Assembly (NCBI RefSeq): GCF_014699135.1
Contig: NZ_JACOFT010000002.1
Coordinates: forward strand, 434,001-498,000
Source: Cognatundibacterium aquatile
GTDB taxonomy: Bacteria > Pseudomonadota > Gammaproteobacteria > Burkholderiales > Burkholderiaceae_D
Length of the DNA stretch: 64,000 nucleotides
Reading direction: 5' to 3'
Of this stretch, positions 35,894 to 44,957 are shown in pieces. A model generated the notes under the pieces. The model had not been told where the DNA came from and searched no databases. It saw only the letters and a list, made by a program, of their open reading frames with translations. The position numbers were made by a program, and so were the translations under genes. Each line of letters begins with the position of its first letter. The stretch's first letter is position 1.

Positions 35894-37900
35894 ATGAGAT
35901 TGCCCGCCAGTAAACCTTTATCATCAGCGACCGCACTGCCCCCACTCATCGCGCCATTCATTGCACCATTACTCAGCGGTTTCATCATGGCGAGTGGCGC
36001 TCTTGCGGCAACGGCGAACGCAGCCGCTGACAATAATCAGGTCAATGCAGGGAAATCTGTCAGTAACATCAACAAAGCCTATCCGGGCGTAGTGCAGTTG
36101 ATCGTTGATGCCAGCGATCTGGACAGAAAAATTTTTAATATCCGGGCGAGTATTCCGGTCCAAGCTGGCCCGCTGACACTGTATTTTCCCGAATGGTTGC
36201 CCGGCAAACATGGCACAAACAGTGCATTAAACCAACTCGCAGGGCTGCGCTTCAGTGGCAACCAGCAAGCCATTGCCTGGAAACGTGACCCATTAAATAT
36301 GTATGCGTTTCATCTGCAAATTCCTGCAGGTGTCAGCCAGCTCAATGCCGAATATCAGTTTTTATCTCCGACGGAGGATAAATTCGGGCGCGTTACGATG
36401 ACGCCTGACATCATCGGTGTGCAATGGAATAACATGATTCTGTATCCGGCGGGCGCAGCGTCTGACCAGATCCGGATTCAGCCCACCCTGATTTTGCCGG
36501 CCGGATTTCAATTTGGCAGCGCACTGGAACTTGCTGAAAAACGTGAAAATCAGGGGCAACGCCCAAGTCAAAACGAGTTTCAGTTCAAGCCTGTCACCTT
36601 GGAAGAACTAGTTGATTCGCCGGTATTTGCAGGGAAATATTTCAAACGTTTTGATCTCAATCCCGGCGCCAAAATACCCGTGCACCTGAATGTGGTGGCG
36701 GATAAACCTGAATCGCTGAACGCCACGCCGGAGCAAATCGCCGCGCATCAGGCGCTGGTGCAACAGGCGTCAACACTGTTCGGCTCGCAACATTATCGCC
36801 ATTACGATTTCTTGCTGTCACTCAGCGACGAATTTTCCGGCATAGGGCTTGAGCATCACCAGTCCAGCGAAAATGGCGTTCGCCCTGGTTACTTCAGCGA
36901 TTGGGCAAAAAAATCCAGTGGGCGTGATTTACTGGCACATGAATACACCCATTCATGGAACGGAAAATTCCGCCGCCCGGCAGATCTGCTGACACCACAT
37001 TTCAACACACCGATGCAGGATAGTCTGCTGTGGGTGTATGAAGGCCAGACTCAGTACTGGGGCTATGTATTGGCGGCACGTTCCGGATTGATGAAGCAGG
37101 AACACATCCGCGACGTGCTGGCAAACGTGGCCGCTTATTACGATCATCAGAGCGGGCGCAACTGGCGCAATCTGCAGGACACCACCAATAATCCCGTATT
37201 TGTGAGCCGCCGCAGTCAAGCCTGGAGCGATTTCCAGCGGGATGAAGATTATTACAGAGAAGGCGCACTACTCTGGCTGGAAGTTGACGCTCAGTTGCGC
37301 GCGCTGTCTGCAGAAAAATATTCTCTGAATGATTTTGCCGGCAAGTTTTTTGGTGTCAACAACGGCAGCACCACTCCACTCAGCTACCAGTTGAGTGACA
37401 TTATCAGCACTCTTAATGAGATACAGCCATTTGACTGGGGGCATTTCCTGCAAGAGCGTCTGGAAGGTTTGCAAAGCAAAACCCCAACTGCGAGCCTGGA
37501 ACTGGCAGGCTGGAAACTGGTGTACACCGAGAAACCGTCTGAGTATGCGAAAGCAACAGAAGATGCACAGGATGGTGACTTTCTGTATTCACTCGGATTC
37601 AGTCTGGATAAAACCGGCAAAATCACTCGCCTGCTGTTAAACAGCCCTGCCGGTAAAGCGAATATCCTGAGCGGCAGTCTGATCATCGCCGTTAATGGCA
37701 AAAGCTATAAAGCAGACGCCTTGAAATCGGCGATCACCAATGCCAAAACGCAGAAGCAAGCAATAGAGCTGATCGTCAGACATGGTGAATACTACCGGAC
37801 GATCAGGCTCGATTATTTTGAAGGATTAAAATACCCGGCATTAGTACGTAATAATCTTGTTCCAGACCGGCTGTCGAAAATACTCACACCGTTAAAATGA
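35894..37900 (+). CDS. M61 family (glycyl aminopeptidase-type) metallopeptidase with PDZ domain
   Basis: A 668-residue exported peptidase. A signal-like N-terminus (LLSGFIMASGALAATANA) is followed by an N-terminal beta domain. The catalytic domain has the zinc motif HEYTH at 349-353 (LLAHEYTHSWNGKFRRP), with the third ligand likely in WVYEGQTQYWG. The C-terminal PDZ-like domain includes KANILSGSLIIAVNGK and a final beta-strand region. M61 enzymes cleave N-terminal Gly or Ala in studied cases. The upstream 186 bp is AT-rich with tandem repeats. The next gene encodes another exported zinc peptidase. Confidence 0.9.
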   Translation: MRLPASKPLSSATALPPLIAPFIAPLLSGFIMASGALAATANAAADNNQVNAGKSVSNINKAYPGVVQLIVDASDLDRKIFNIRASIPVQAGPLTLYFPEWLPGKHGTNSALNQLAGLRFSGNQQAIAWKRDPLNMYAFHLQIPAGVSQLNAEYQFLSPTEDKFGRVTMTPDIIGVQWNNMILYPAGAASDQIRIQPTLILPAGFQFGSALELAEKRENQGQRPSQNEFQFKPVTLEELVDSPVFAGKYFKRFDLNPGAKIPVHLNVVADKPESLNATPEQIAAHQALVQQASTLFGSQHYRHYDFLLSLSDEFSGIGLEHHQSSENGVRPGYFSDWAKKSSGRDLLAHEYTHSWNGKFRRPADLLTPHFNTPMQDSLLWVYEGQTQYWGYVLAARSGLMKQEHIRDVLANVAAYYDHQSGRNWRNLQDTTNNPVFVSRRSQAWSDFQRDEDYYREGALLWLEVDAQLRALSAEKYSLNDFAGKFFGVNNGSTTPLSYQLSDIISTLNEIQPFDWGHFLQERLEGLQSKTPTASLELAGWKLVYTEKPSEYAKATEDAQDGDFLYSLGFSLDKTGKITRLLLNSPAGKANILSGSLIIAVNGKSYKADALKSAITNAKTQKQAIELIVRHGEYYRTIRLDYFEGLKYPALVRNNLVPDRLSKILTPLK

Positions 37901-37960
37901 TCAGTACCTTACGCCAATAATGAGACCGATCACTCAAGCCTCATCTGTTTATTTCTATCG

Positions 37961-37994
37961 CGCCCAGCCCTTAGGGCGACGATATTTTTATCGT
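37961..37994 (+). other. Two small hairpins between the M61 and M13 peptidase genes
   Basis: CGCCC (37961-37965) can pair with GGGCG (37974-37978), and ACGATA-TTTT-TATCGT follows at 37979-37994. They may weakly terminate the M61 message or structure the M13 leader; no long T-run follows. Confidence 0.35.
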
Positions 37995-38022
37995 TCCACC
38001 CACCGACAGGAGATCACCAAAA

Positions 38023-40095
38023 GTGAAAACTCAAGCAATTAAAACACCAACATTCAAAGCGCAGGTATTGAGCGCCATTGCATTACTGATCGCTGGGGCT
38101 GCCAGTACATCTGCGGCAGAACCTGCCAAAGTCGCGAGCTTGCAGTCAGGTATTGACGTTCAGTACAACGACAAATCTGTCAAACCACAGGAAGACTTTT
38201 ACCGTCACGTCAATGGCACCTGGCTGAAAAATGCTCAGATCCCATCAGACCGTTCTTCTGCCGGTGCGTTCATGGATTTGCGCGAAGCAGTTGTGCCACG
38301 TCTGCATGCCATCATCGACGCCCTGGCAAAAGCCAAGAATGCCAGCGGATCAGATGCGCAGAAAATCAGCGATCTGTACGCCAGCTTCATGGATACGAAA
38401 AGTATAGAAGCTGCTGGTCTGAAGCCATTGCAGGCGGATTTTGCCAAAATCGATGCGCTGACCGATAAAAAGCAAATTCCTGTCCTGATGGCGTGGCTCA
38501 ATCGCATCAGCGTCACCGCGCCTTACGATATTCAGGTGCATCAGGACAATAAAGATTCGACCAAATACGTGCTCGACATCGCTCAGTCCGGTCTGGCCTT
38601 ACCTGACCGTGACTACTACCTGAAAGACGACGACGCCAAGCTGAAAGATACACGCAGCAAATATCTGAAGCATATCGAAACCATGCTGACGATGTCGGGC
38701 GACAAAGAAGCCGCAAAAAATGCGGCGGCGATTCTCGCATTTGAAACAGAACTCGCGAAAGTACAATGGACCAAAGTCGATTTGCGCGATCCGATCAAGG
38801 CTTACAATAAAGTCGAGATCAGCAAAATCAATGAACTCACTGCAGGCTACGACTGGAATGCCTATCTGAAAGAACTCGGCGTCACCGGCAAAATTGATTA
38901 TGTCATCGTCAGCCAGCCCAGCTATCTGGTTGGCATGAACAAGGTATTGCAGGAAACATCGCTCGACACGATCAAGGCGTACTTCAAATGGCATTTGCTG
39001 AGCTCGGTCGCCAGCCAGTTGCCTAAGCAATACAGCGACGAGAATTTCGCGTTTTTTTCAAAAACACTGCGCGGTGTTCCTGAACAGGAAATCCGCTGGA
39101 AACGCGGTGTTCGCCTGGTCGATTCCGGCATGGGTGAAAGCTTAGGCAAACTGTATGTCGCCAAGTACTTCCCTGCTGACAGCAAAGCGAAAATGGAAAA
39201 ACTGGTCGCGAATCTGCTGTTAGCTTACAAAGAAAGTATCGATACGCTGGACTGGATGAGCCCGGAAACGAAGAAAGAAGCACAGGCAAAACTGGCGACT
39301 TTCACACCGAAAATCGGCTATCCGAATAAGTGGAAAGATTACTCCGCGCTACACATCACCAAAGGCGATGCGGTCGGCAATCTGCGTGCTATCCGTAGTT
39401 TCGCTGCACAAACCGAACTCAATAAACTCGGCAAACCGATTGACCGCGACGAATGGGGCATGACACCGCAAACCGTGAATGCGTATTACAACCCGGAGAT
39501 GAATGAAATCGTCTTCCCGGCTGCGATCCTGCAACCACCGTTCTTCAATCCGAAAGCGGACGATGCCGTGAACTACGGTGGTATCGGTACCGTTATCGGA
39601 CATGAAATCAGCCACGGCTTCGACGATCAGGGTGCACAATATGACGGCGCGGGTAATCTGCGTGACTGGTGGACAAAAGAAGATCACGTCAAGTTCGCTG
39701 CGAAAACAGCCGCACTGGTCAAACAGTACAATGCATTCAGCCCGGTTCCCGGCTACAACGTCAATGGCGAACTGACGCTGGGTGAAAATATTGCCGACAA
39801 TTCCGGTCTGGCAATTGCCTACAAAGCTTATCAGTTATCGCTTGGCGGCAAACCTGCGCCAGTCATTAACGGCTTAACCGGTAACCAGCGTTTCTTCATG
39901 GGTTTTGGTCAGGTCTGGCGCGGCAAATTGCGCGAACAGGAAGCGATCATCCGTATCAAGACCGATCCGCACTCCCCTGGCGAATTCCGCGCCAATGGTT
40001 CACTGCGTAATATGACCCCGTTCTACCAGTCGTTCGGCGTCAAAGAAGGCGACAAGATGTATCTGCCGCCAGCAGAACGCGTGTCGATCTGGTAA
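38023..40095 (+). CDS. pepO: M13 family metallopeptidase (PepO/neprilysin-like)
   Basis: A 690-residue exported zinc endopeptidase. The signal peptide is KAQVLSAIALLIAGAASTSA, cleaved before AEPAKV. The zinc motif is HEISH at 527-531 (VIGHEISHGFDDQG) and the third ligand is E588 in LGENIADNSG. NAYYNPEMNEIVFPAAIL is the conserved substrate-binding segment, and the C-terminal VYLPPAERVSIW-like end matches the family (here MYLPPAERVSIW). These enzymes cut oligopeptides. The start is GTG at 38023 behind CAGGAGATC. A strong terminator follows, so it is probably monocistronic. Confidence 0.94.
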   Translation: MKTQAIKTPTFKAQVLSAIALLIAGAASTSAAEPAKVASLQSGIDVQYNDKSVKPQEDFYRHVNGTWLKNAQIPSDRSSAGAFMDLREAVVPRLHAIIDALAKAKNASGSDAQKISDLYASFMDTKSIEAAGLKPLQADFAKIDALTDKKQIPVLMAWLNRISVTAPYDIQVHQDNKDSTKYVLDIAQSGLALPDRDYYLKDDDAKLKDTRSKYLKHIETMLTMSGDKEAAKNAAAILAFETELAKVQWTKVDLRDPIKAYNKVEISKINELTAGYDWNAYLKELGVTGKIDYVIVSQPSYLVGMNKVLQETSLDTIKAYFKWHLLSSVASQLPKQYSDENFAFFSKTLRGVPEQEIRWKRGVRLVDSGMGESLGKLYVAKYFPADSKAKMEKLVANLLLAYKESIDTLDWMSPETKKEAQAKLATFTPKIGYPNKWKDYSALHITKGDAVGNLRAIRSFAAQTELNKLGKPIDRDEWGMTPQTVNAYYNPEMNEIVFPAAILQPPFFNPKADDAVNYGGIGTVIGHEISHGFDDQGAQYDGAGNLRDWWTKEDHVKFAAKTAALVKQYNAFSPVPGYNVNGELTLGENIADNSGLAIAYKAYQLSLGGKPAPVINGLTGNQRFFMGFGQVWRGKLREQEAIIRIKTDPHSPGEFRANGSLRNMTPFYQSFGVKEGDKMYLPPAERVSIW

Positions 40096-40152
40096 TCAGT
40101 CAGCTGATTGTCACACTGCCGTATGACAGCGGCAGCGACAGTTCAATATGAA

Positions 40153-40186
40153 AAGCCGGGTATAAAAATATGCCCGGCTTTTTTTG
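40153..40186 (+). terminator. Rho-independent terminator after pepO
   Basis: AAGCCGGGTATA (40153-40164) and TATGCCCGGCTT (40169-40180) form a 12-bp stem with one G-T pair and an AAAA loop, followed by a T-run. Confidence 0.92.
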
Positions 40187-40303
40187 TCTGAAGTACTGAA
40201 TTTGCCTGTCAGCAGACATAGCGTGCGAAGTGTCGGAATTGTCCAACGTCTGCCTGACACACGCCAGCGGCTCGGTAAAGACTAAATGCGAGCCAAATCA
40301 TAC

Positions 40304-40372
40304 TAGGGGGGAGTATATTTTAAAGCCCTTTATTTATCAGGACATAAAGGCTAAAAACGCAGATACTCCCCT
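40304..40372 (+). repeat. Hairpin element, copy B (outer stem GGGGAGTAT/ATACTCCCC)
   Basis: CTAGGGGGGAGTAT ends at 40316 and pairs over 9 bp with ATACTCCCC at 40363-40371, enclosing 46 nt. Inside is a second stem, AGCCCTTTA (40324-40332) with TAAAGGCT (about 40345-40352), followed by AAAAACGC. Copy A (5555-5624) has the same purine box, nearly the same enclosed length and a similar AAAA-CGC spacer but a different inner stem. This conservation of architecture with a changed inner helix suggests a structured element. Confidence 0.5.
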
Positions 40373-40428
40373 GAAAATGCATTTTTTCCGGAATATTCAG
40401 GGTGGTTTCAGCTTGACGCTTGATTGAT

Positions 40429-41064
40429 TCAGGCTGGCGCAGAAGCGCCCAACAAGATAATTCCCGGAATCAGATTGCGCCCATCGGCACCAAGGTATTC
40501 GCGGGTTTCGGCTGGAAAGCTCCACGCCATCATGCCTGCCTCCGATGTGCGCAAAGCGGCGATCAGGGCAAAAATATCCGCCTCAAGTCGCTCAGCTGTC
40601 GGCGCACAGCTTGCCCGCAAATAGACCGGTAAAAATGCGACGCCGCAGGCCGCTGAGTCTATGCCGTTAAGAGTATGACTTGCATCTTTGACTGCTGACG
40701 CCAGAACTTTATTCGCCAGAAAAACAGCCTGCCGTGAACGCAGCGCCAGATATTCCTGTTTCGCCTCGATCAGCTCGCCGCCCTGCGCATCCGAAATCCA
40801 CAAATCACAGCGCCCCAGCCACTCTTTGGTTGCATGACCGTGCTGGCGGGATTTTCTGGCCTGATATTCTTCCAGTGCCACTCGCCCTGAACGCCAGGCT
40901 GCCTGCGCCAGTATGCCGACATTGCTGCGCTCGGTGTACCAGTAGGCCGCATCATCGACTTGCTGCGCAAATTCAACGTGACAGGCAGCCCACGCCTGCA
41001 ATACTGGCAGCCATGCGGCAAACCTGTCCTGATCCAGAATTTCTGCCCCGACTATCGCCTTCAT
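40429..41064 (-). CDS. Conserved hypothetical protein with PD-(D/E)xK-like signature
   Basis: A 211-residue soluble protein I do not recognise. The middle contains CDLWISDAQGGELIEAKQEY, where D87, E100 and K102 match the spacing of a PD-(D/E)xK nuclease core (D, then ExK on the next strand). Aromatic residues and WRSGRVALEEYQ precede it. No membrane helix or signal peptide is seen. Nearest neighbours are a small membrane protein and a DNA helicase on the same strand, 88 and ~670 bp away. The nuclease reading rests on one motif and may be chance. It could equally be a non-catalytic fold. Confidence 0.6.
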   Translation of the reverse strand: MKAIVGAEILDQDRFAAWLPVLQAWAACHVEFAQQVDDAAYWYTERSNVGILAQAAWRSGRVALEEYQARKSRQHGHATKEWLGRCDLWISDAQGGELIEAKQEYLALRSRQAVFLANKVLASAVKDASHTLNGIDSAACGVAFLPVYLRASCAPTAERLEADIFALIAALRTSEAGMMAWSFPAETREYLGADGRNLIPGIILLGASAPA

Positions 41065-41152
41065 CTCACCCTGCCAATATCTGTTTATCTCTCGTCATCT
41101 TCCATGCAGCTAGCTCCAGCGCAGACAACGTCACTCCGTCATACGGCCGGAT

Positions 41153-41566
41153 TTACTTTGATTCACCGTCAATCTGACGACGCTTCATTTCAGCGACACG
41201 AACAATCACATAGGCGACCAGTGCGCAGACAAAAAACAGCAACAGCATCCACGCAATGCCTTGCAAGGTCGCGATGATGGTGCGATAGATTTCGAGTATC
41301 CAGCGCTCGAAAGTCAGTTCCAGCAGTTTGTTTTCCTTATCAAATCTCGCTGGCACGATGTATTTTTCAAGCTCGTAAATACGCACGCCCGAAGAAATGC
41401 CAACAACCAGAATTGCAAACTTCATGTATTTCAGCCAGGCCGCGCTGATCGCATCCGCGATGATGCGCTTCAGTATCATGTCTATCGGCTGCGTGAACAT
41501 ACGGGAAACGAGTAAAGCAACAGCAATGGCAACGGCAAAAGTCACCAGCAACAGAGTCAGAAACAT
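41153..41566 (-). CDS. Small membrane protein of unknown function
   Basis: A 137-residue protein with three predicted membrane helices: FLTLLLVTFAVAIAVALLVS (2-21), a segment near 48-63 (MKFAILVVGISSGVRI) and TLQGIAWMLLLFFVCALVAY near the C-terminus. Between them lies a charged stretch, ELEKYIVPARFDKENK. I recognise no family. It has a probable own promoter in the region that carries the MITE-like repeat. The ORF length and codon pattern look like a real gene. Confidence 0.65.
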   Translation of the reverse strand: MFLTLLLVTFAVAIAVALLVSRMFTQPIDMILKRIIADAISAAWLKYMKFAILVVGISSGVRIYELEKYIVPARFDKENKLLELTFERWILEIYRTIIATLQGIAWMLLLFFVCALVAYVIVRVAEMKRRQIDGESK

Positions 41567-41583
41567 TACTTATCCTTTTTTAT

Positions 41584-41685
41584 AGGACTTACGCAAAACC
41601 GCCCCAGCGGTGTTATGGCTCCTGGCCGTACTATTCGTACTGTCTTCGTCGCCATCCCTCGCCGGGGCAATTTTGCGTCAGTCCT
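41584..41685. mobile_element. MITE-like palindromic repeat
   Basis: Terminal inverted repeats of 22 bp (41584-41605 and 41664-41685) match at 19 positions and begin AGGACTTACGCAAAA. The centre holds GTACTATTCGTAC and a Cys-rich-looking GC segment without any open reading frame. Total length is about 102 bp. The size, inverted ends and lack of coding capacity fit a miniature inverted-repeat element. I believe very similar sequences recur between genes in related betaproteobacteria (memory, not checked). Confidence 0.6.
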
Positions 41686-41734
41686 GTTTTTAAAAAAACG
41701 TTCAAAAATTTCAGATGTATCAGCGAGGAACACT

Positions 41735-43756
41735 TTATTCCGGCGTGACTGTGGTCGTTCTGGCTACATGCAGTTTCTCAAAAAAACTGACCACATCGGC
41801 CTCTGCACGGGTACGTGCAAACGAAGGCAGACTTTGCCAGATGCGTTTGCCATACGGTTTGGAAATCAGACGCGGGTCGCAAATCATCAGCACACCACGA
41901 TCCGTTTCATCACGAATCAAACGCCCTGCCCCCTGTTTCAGATTAATAATCGCTTCGGGTAACTGGTGATGAACAAAGCCATTCAGCCCTTTTTTTTCCA
42001 TCGCAGTGATCCGGGCAGCAAGCACGGGATCGTCCGGCGGCGAAAAGGGCAATTTATCGATAATCACCAATGACAGCGCTTCACCGCGTACATCCACGCC
42101 TTCCCAAAAACTCTGGCTGCCAATCAACACGCCATTCCCTGCCGCCCGGAAGCGATCGAGTAACTCTGTCCGTCCGGCATCCCCCTGAACAAACAAGGGA
42201 AAATTCAAGCCGCGTTTTTCAAATTCCTCTTTAAATCGCTCGGCGCTGAATTTCACCGCTTTGAGTGTGGTGCATAACAAAAACGTGCGCCCGCCTGCCG
42301 CCGCGATCACCGGCAATGCAGCTTCCACTACGGCTTCTGCATAATCACGCGAATTCGGCTCAGGCATGCCGTTTGGTACATATAAAAAACCTTGTTCCTG
42401 ATAATTAAACGGGCTCGGCCAGGTATGTGCGGGTTCATTCCACAAACCCATTTGCGAGACAAAATGGCTGAAATCATTTTTCACCGCCATCGTCGCCGAC
42501 GTGAATATCCAGGCGCGGGGCACGCCTTCACGCTGCTTATTGAATATCGGCGCAATCGACAGCGGAGTACGATGCAGTTGTAGCGAAACAGAAAAAGCTT
42601 CGACCCATAAGACGTAATCGCCTTCTTTTTCTTTGCCTTTGGGTTCGGCATTCCAGTCGTCAATCTGATCTTGCAGCATGATCGCGCGGGCGCGGCATTG
42701 CTCTATCGTTTCAGCACGTTCCGCCTGTTTTTCCAACACGGCAATCATGTCGCTCATGCTGGATTTGAGCGTATCGAGCGCTTCAAAAAACGGGCTGGAA
42801 GGTGCAATCTGATCGATAGAAAGACGCACAATATCCTGCGGAAATGCCAGGCGTAAATCACGGGCGGCTCGTTCAACAGGTGCCACCAACTTCGCCCATT
42901 CCGCACCATCGCGGGCATGTGATAAGCCTTCCGCAAGAACATCGCGGCAAAGCTCCAGCACTTGCGAGGTCGATACCGTTTCGCCAAAAAAGAGGGTCGC
43001 AGTTTCCGGTAACTGATGCGCCTCATCGAAAATCACGGTATTGGCCGACGGCAGCAATTCAGCGATACCAGTGTCTTTCAGCGCAACGTCGGCGAAAAAC
43101 AAATGGTGATTCACCACCACCACATCTGCCTGCTGCGCTTCCTTACGTGCTTTCATGACGAAGCAATCCTGGTAGTACTGACATTCCGATCCCATGCAGG
43201 TATCTTTAGTCGATGTCACCAGACTCCAGACGCTGGCATTTTCAGGTACGCGCGACAGTTCAGATTTATCGCCGCTGCTGGTCGTCTTGATGAAGCGCGC
43301 GATGTCGCGCAGATAGCCCACATCTTCACGTGAACTCAGGCGACCGTTCTGCAACGTACGCTCCAAATGATAATGGCACAGATAGTTGGCCCGGCCTTTG
43401 AGCAAAGCGACCGAAACCGGCGCCCGCAAGACCTTCTTGATCATGGGAATGTCACGTAAAAACAACTGATCTTGTAAGTTTTTTGTACCAGTTGAAACAA
43501 TTACTTTCCCCCCCCACAGCAAAGCCGGCGTCAGATAGGCATAGGTTTTACCCGTTCCCGTTCCTGCCTCAGCGAGCAAGGTCTTCTGACCGGCGATCGC
43601 AGCCGCCACGGATTTCGCCATTTCTGTTTGCGCCTGACGCGGGCGATAGCCAGCAATGCTGTTACTGAGCGGCCCTGTGGAGCCGAAAATCTGCTCGACT
43701 TCGGCATCATGCGATACGTTGGTATTTATCGTACTGGTGGGAGTATTTTCAATCAA
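41735..43756 (-). CDS. DinG/YoaA family ATP-dependent DNA helicase (XPD-like, Fe-S)
   Basis: A 673-residue superfamily 2 helicase. Walker A is EAGTGTGKT (up to residue 71) and the DEAH box is VIFDEAHQL at 241-249. Four cysteines, C127, C187, C192 and C198 (the last three in DTCMGSECQYYQDC), form the iron-sulphur site of XPD/DinG enzymes. C-terminal motifs include GSQSFWEGVDVRGEAL and the arginine finger region QGAGRLIRDETDRG. The only suitable start near the homologous N-terminus is TTG at 43756, without a clear ribosome site. It unwinds DNA with 5'-3' polarity in studied homologues, in repair or fork processing. Confidence 0.9.
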   Translation of the reverse strand: MIENTPTSTINTNVSHDAEVEQIFGSTGPLSNSIAGYRPRQAQTEMAKSVAAAIAGQKTLLAEAGTGTGKTYAYLTPALLWGGKVIVSTGTKNLQDQLFLRDIPMIKKVLRAPVSVALLKGRANYLCHYHLERTLQNGRLSSREDVGYLRDIARFIKTTSSGDKSELSRVPENASVWSLVTSTKDTCMGSECQYYQDCFVMKARKEAQQADVVVVNHHLFFADVALKDTGIAELLPSANTVIFDEAHQLPETATLFFGETVSTSQVLELCRDVLAEGLSHARDGAEWAKLVAPVERAARDLRLAFPQDIVRLSIDQIAPSSPFFEALDTLKSSMSDMIAVLEKQAERAETIEQCRARAIMLQDQIDDWNAEPKGKEKEGDYVLWVEAFSVSLQLHRTPLSIAPIFNKQREGVPRAWIFTSATMAVKNDFSHFVSQMGLWNEPAHTWPSPFNYQEQGFLYVPNGMPEPNSRDYAEAVVEAALPVIAAAGGRTFLLCTTLKAVKFSAERFKEEFEKRGLNFPLFVQGDAGRTELLDRFRAAGNGVLIGSQSFWEGVDVRGEALSLVIIDKLPFSPPDDPVLAARITAMEKKGLNGFVHHQLPEAIINLKQGAGRLIRDETDRGVLMICDPRLISKPYGKRIWQSLPSFARTRAEADVVSFFEKLHVARTTTVTPE

Positions 43757-43804
43757 AATGCGGCAATCAGAAGCTAAAACAGTAATATTATTGGTAAAAA
43801 TAAC

Positions 43805-44005
43805 TCAGGCAGGCACATCGGGCATCATTTGCATTTTAAGCAGAGTAATATGATCTTTGAGTTGCAATTTACGTTTTTTCAGGCGACGCAATTGCAATTC
43901 GTCGTGTGCAGGATCTGTGGTCAACGTGTTAATTACCATGTCGAGATCGCGATGTTCAACCTCTAACTCAATTATTCGTTGTCGCACTTGTTCAGGATGG
44001 CTCAT
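43805..44005 (-). CDS. YdcH family protein (DUF465)
   Basis: A 66-residue, highly charged helical protein. The segment ELQLRRLKKRKLQLKDHI is the DUF465 signature and predicts a coiled coil. Function is unknown. It lies between the helicase and the divergent phosphatase; the 82-bp gap to the phosphatase must hold promoters for both. Confidence 0.85.
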   Translation of the reverse strand: MSHPEQVRQRIIELEVEHRDLDMVINTLTTDPAHDELQLRRLKKRKLQLKDHITLLKMQMMPDVPA

Positions 44006-44087
44006 AGCCTTCAGCTTAAAGTAAAATAGGATGAATTCTTGGAAATCAGCACAGGCTGAATTCCGTTAGTGTAATCTACCGAGACGT

Positions 44088-44888
44088 ATGAGCCAATATA
44101 AGATCGAAGCTGGCACCGGACAACATATCGGTGACCGCCAGGAACAACAAGACCGTGTCGGCTTATTTGCCGCCACCAATGCACCAGGCTACATGATGGC
44201 CGTGGTCGCTGACGGCATGGGCGGAAAAAGCGGCGGCGCACTCGCAGCAGAGCAAGTTGTCCGTACGGCCAAACAATTATTTGATGATTTTTATCCGGGC
44301 AATGATGTCCGAGCATTACTCGAAAACATTCTGAACGAAGCACACACCGTCATCAAATTATCTGCTGTATCTTCAGAAAAAGAACCGCACAGCACCTTCG
44401 TTGCCATGGTCATCACGCCACAGCAACAAGCGATTTGGGCACATGCCGGCGACTCACGTTTATATCGTTTCAGTGGCCCTAATTTTGTCGAAAAGACCCG
44501 TGATCACTCTTATGTAGAACAACTCGTCGAAGAAGGAAAAATTCTTCCCGAGGAAGCCAAGACTCATAAACTATCGAACATACTGACGAATGTGCTTGGT
44601 TCAACCACCACGCCGCCTTACATCACTTTCGGTCAATACGATGGCTTAAAAGCGCACGACAGCTTTTTACTCTGCTCCGACGGCCTCTGGCATTACTTCG
44701 ATGATGCAGAACTGTCTGCCGCCGTTGCCGCAAATTCACCAAGACAGGCTTCTGAATTACTGATCAGGAAAGCCCGAGATCGTGGTACGCCACGCGGCGA
44801 CAACTGCACATTTGCCATTGTCAAATTAGTTGTGCCGCCTGCAGAGGTCAAAAACTATACCGTGCAGAAAATGCGCAGAGCGATATAA
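44088..44888 (+). CDS. PP2C-type serine/threonine protein phosphatase
   Basis: A 266-residue PPM-family phosphatase. Motifs are the N-terminal GDRQEQQDRVG (metal Asp D22), VADGMGGKSGG (D42), WAHAGDSRLYRF and GDNCTFAIVK near the end. All metal-binding aspartates are present, so it should be active. No kinase gene is adjacent; Ser/Thr kinases paired with such phosphatases are often encoded nearby, but here the partner must lie elsewhere. A bidirectional terminator follows. Confidence 0.92.
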   Translation: MSQYKIEAGTGQHIGDRQEQQDRVGLFAATNAPGYMMAVVADGMGGKSGGALAAEQVVRTAKQLFDDFYPGNDVRALLENILNEAHTVIKLSAVSSEKEPHSTFVAMVITPQQQAIWAHAGDSRLYRFSGPNFVEKTRDHSYVEQLVEEGKILPEEAKTHKLSNILTNVLGSTTTPPYITFGQYDGLKAHDSFLLCSDGLWHYFDDAELSAAVAANSPRQASELLIRKARDRGTPRGDNCTFAIVKLVVPPAEVKNYTVQKMRRAI

Positions 44889-44905
44889 GCTTGAAAATTA
44901 CAAAT

Positions 44906-44935
44906 AAAAAAGGAAGCAATGTTGCTTCCTTTTTT
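44906..44935. terminator. Bidirectional terminator between the phosphatase and GST genes
   Basis: A 14-bp perfect stem with core GGAAGCAA/TTGCTTCC (arms 44906-44919 and 44922-44935) and A- and T-runs at its two ends. Confidence 0.9.
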
Positions 44936-44957
44936 ATCGCCATAGTCTGGCCAACTT

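Larger units (their letters stand above)
40096..40428. other. Intergenic region with nested inverted repeats
   Basis: This 333-bp gap lies between two convergent genes. It holds the pepO terminator, an imperfect inverted repeat (TGTCAGCAGAC at 40207-40217 against GTCTGCCTGACA at 40248-40259) and then the second hairpin element (40304-40372). An open frame at 40230-40427 exists on the plus strand but runs straight through these structures and has no recognised family, so I do not call it a gene. Confidence 0.5.

Noticed and set aside
40230-40427. 65-codon plus-strand frame
   Set aside because: It runs through inverted repeats and hairpin copy B, starts with GTG without a ribosome site and has no recognisable features.
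43736-43746. GGTGGGAGTAT, half of the hairpin element
   Set aside because: No ATACTCC partner follows and it lies in the coding start of the helicase gene.
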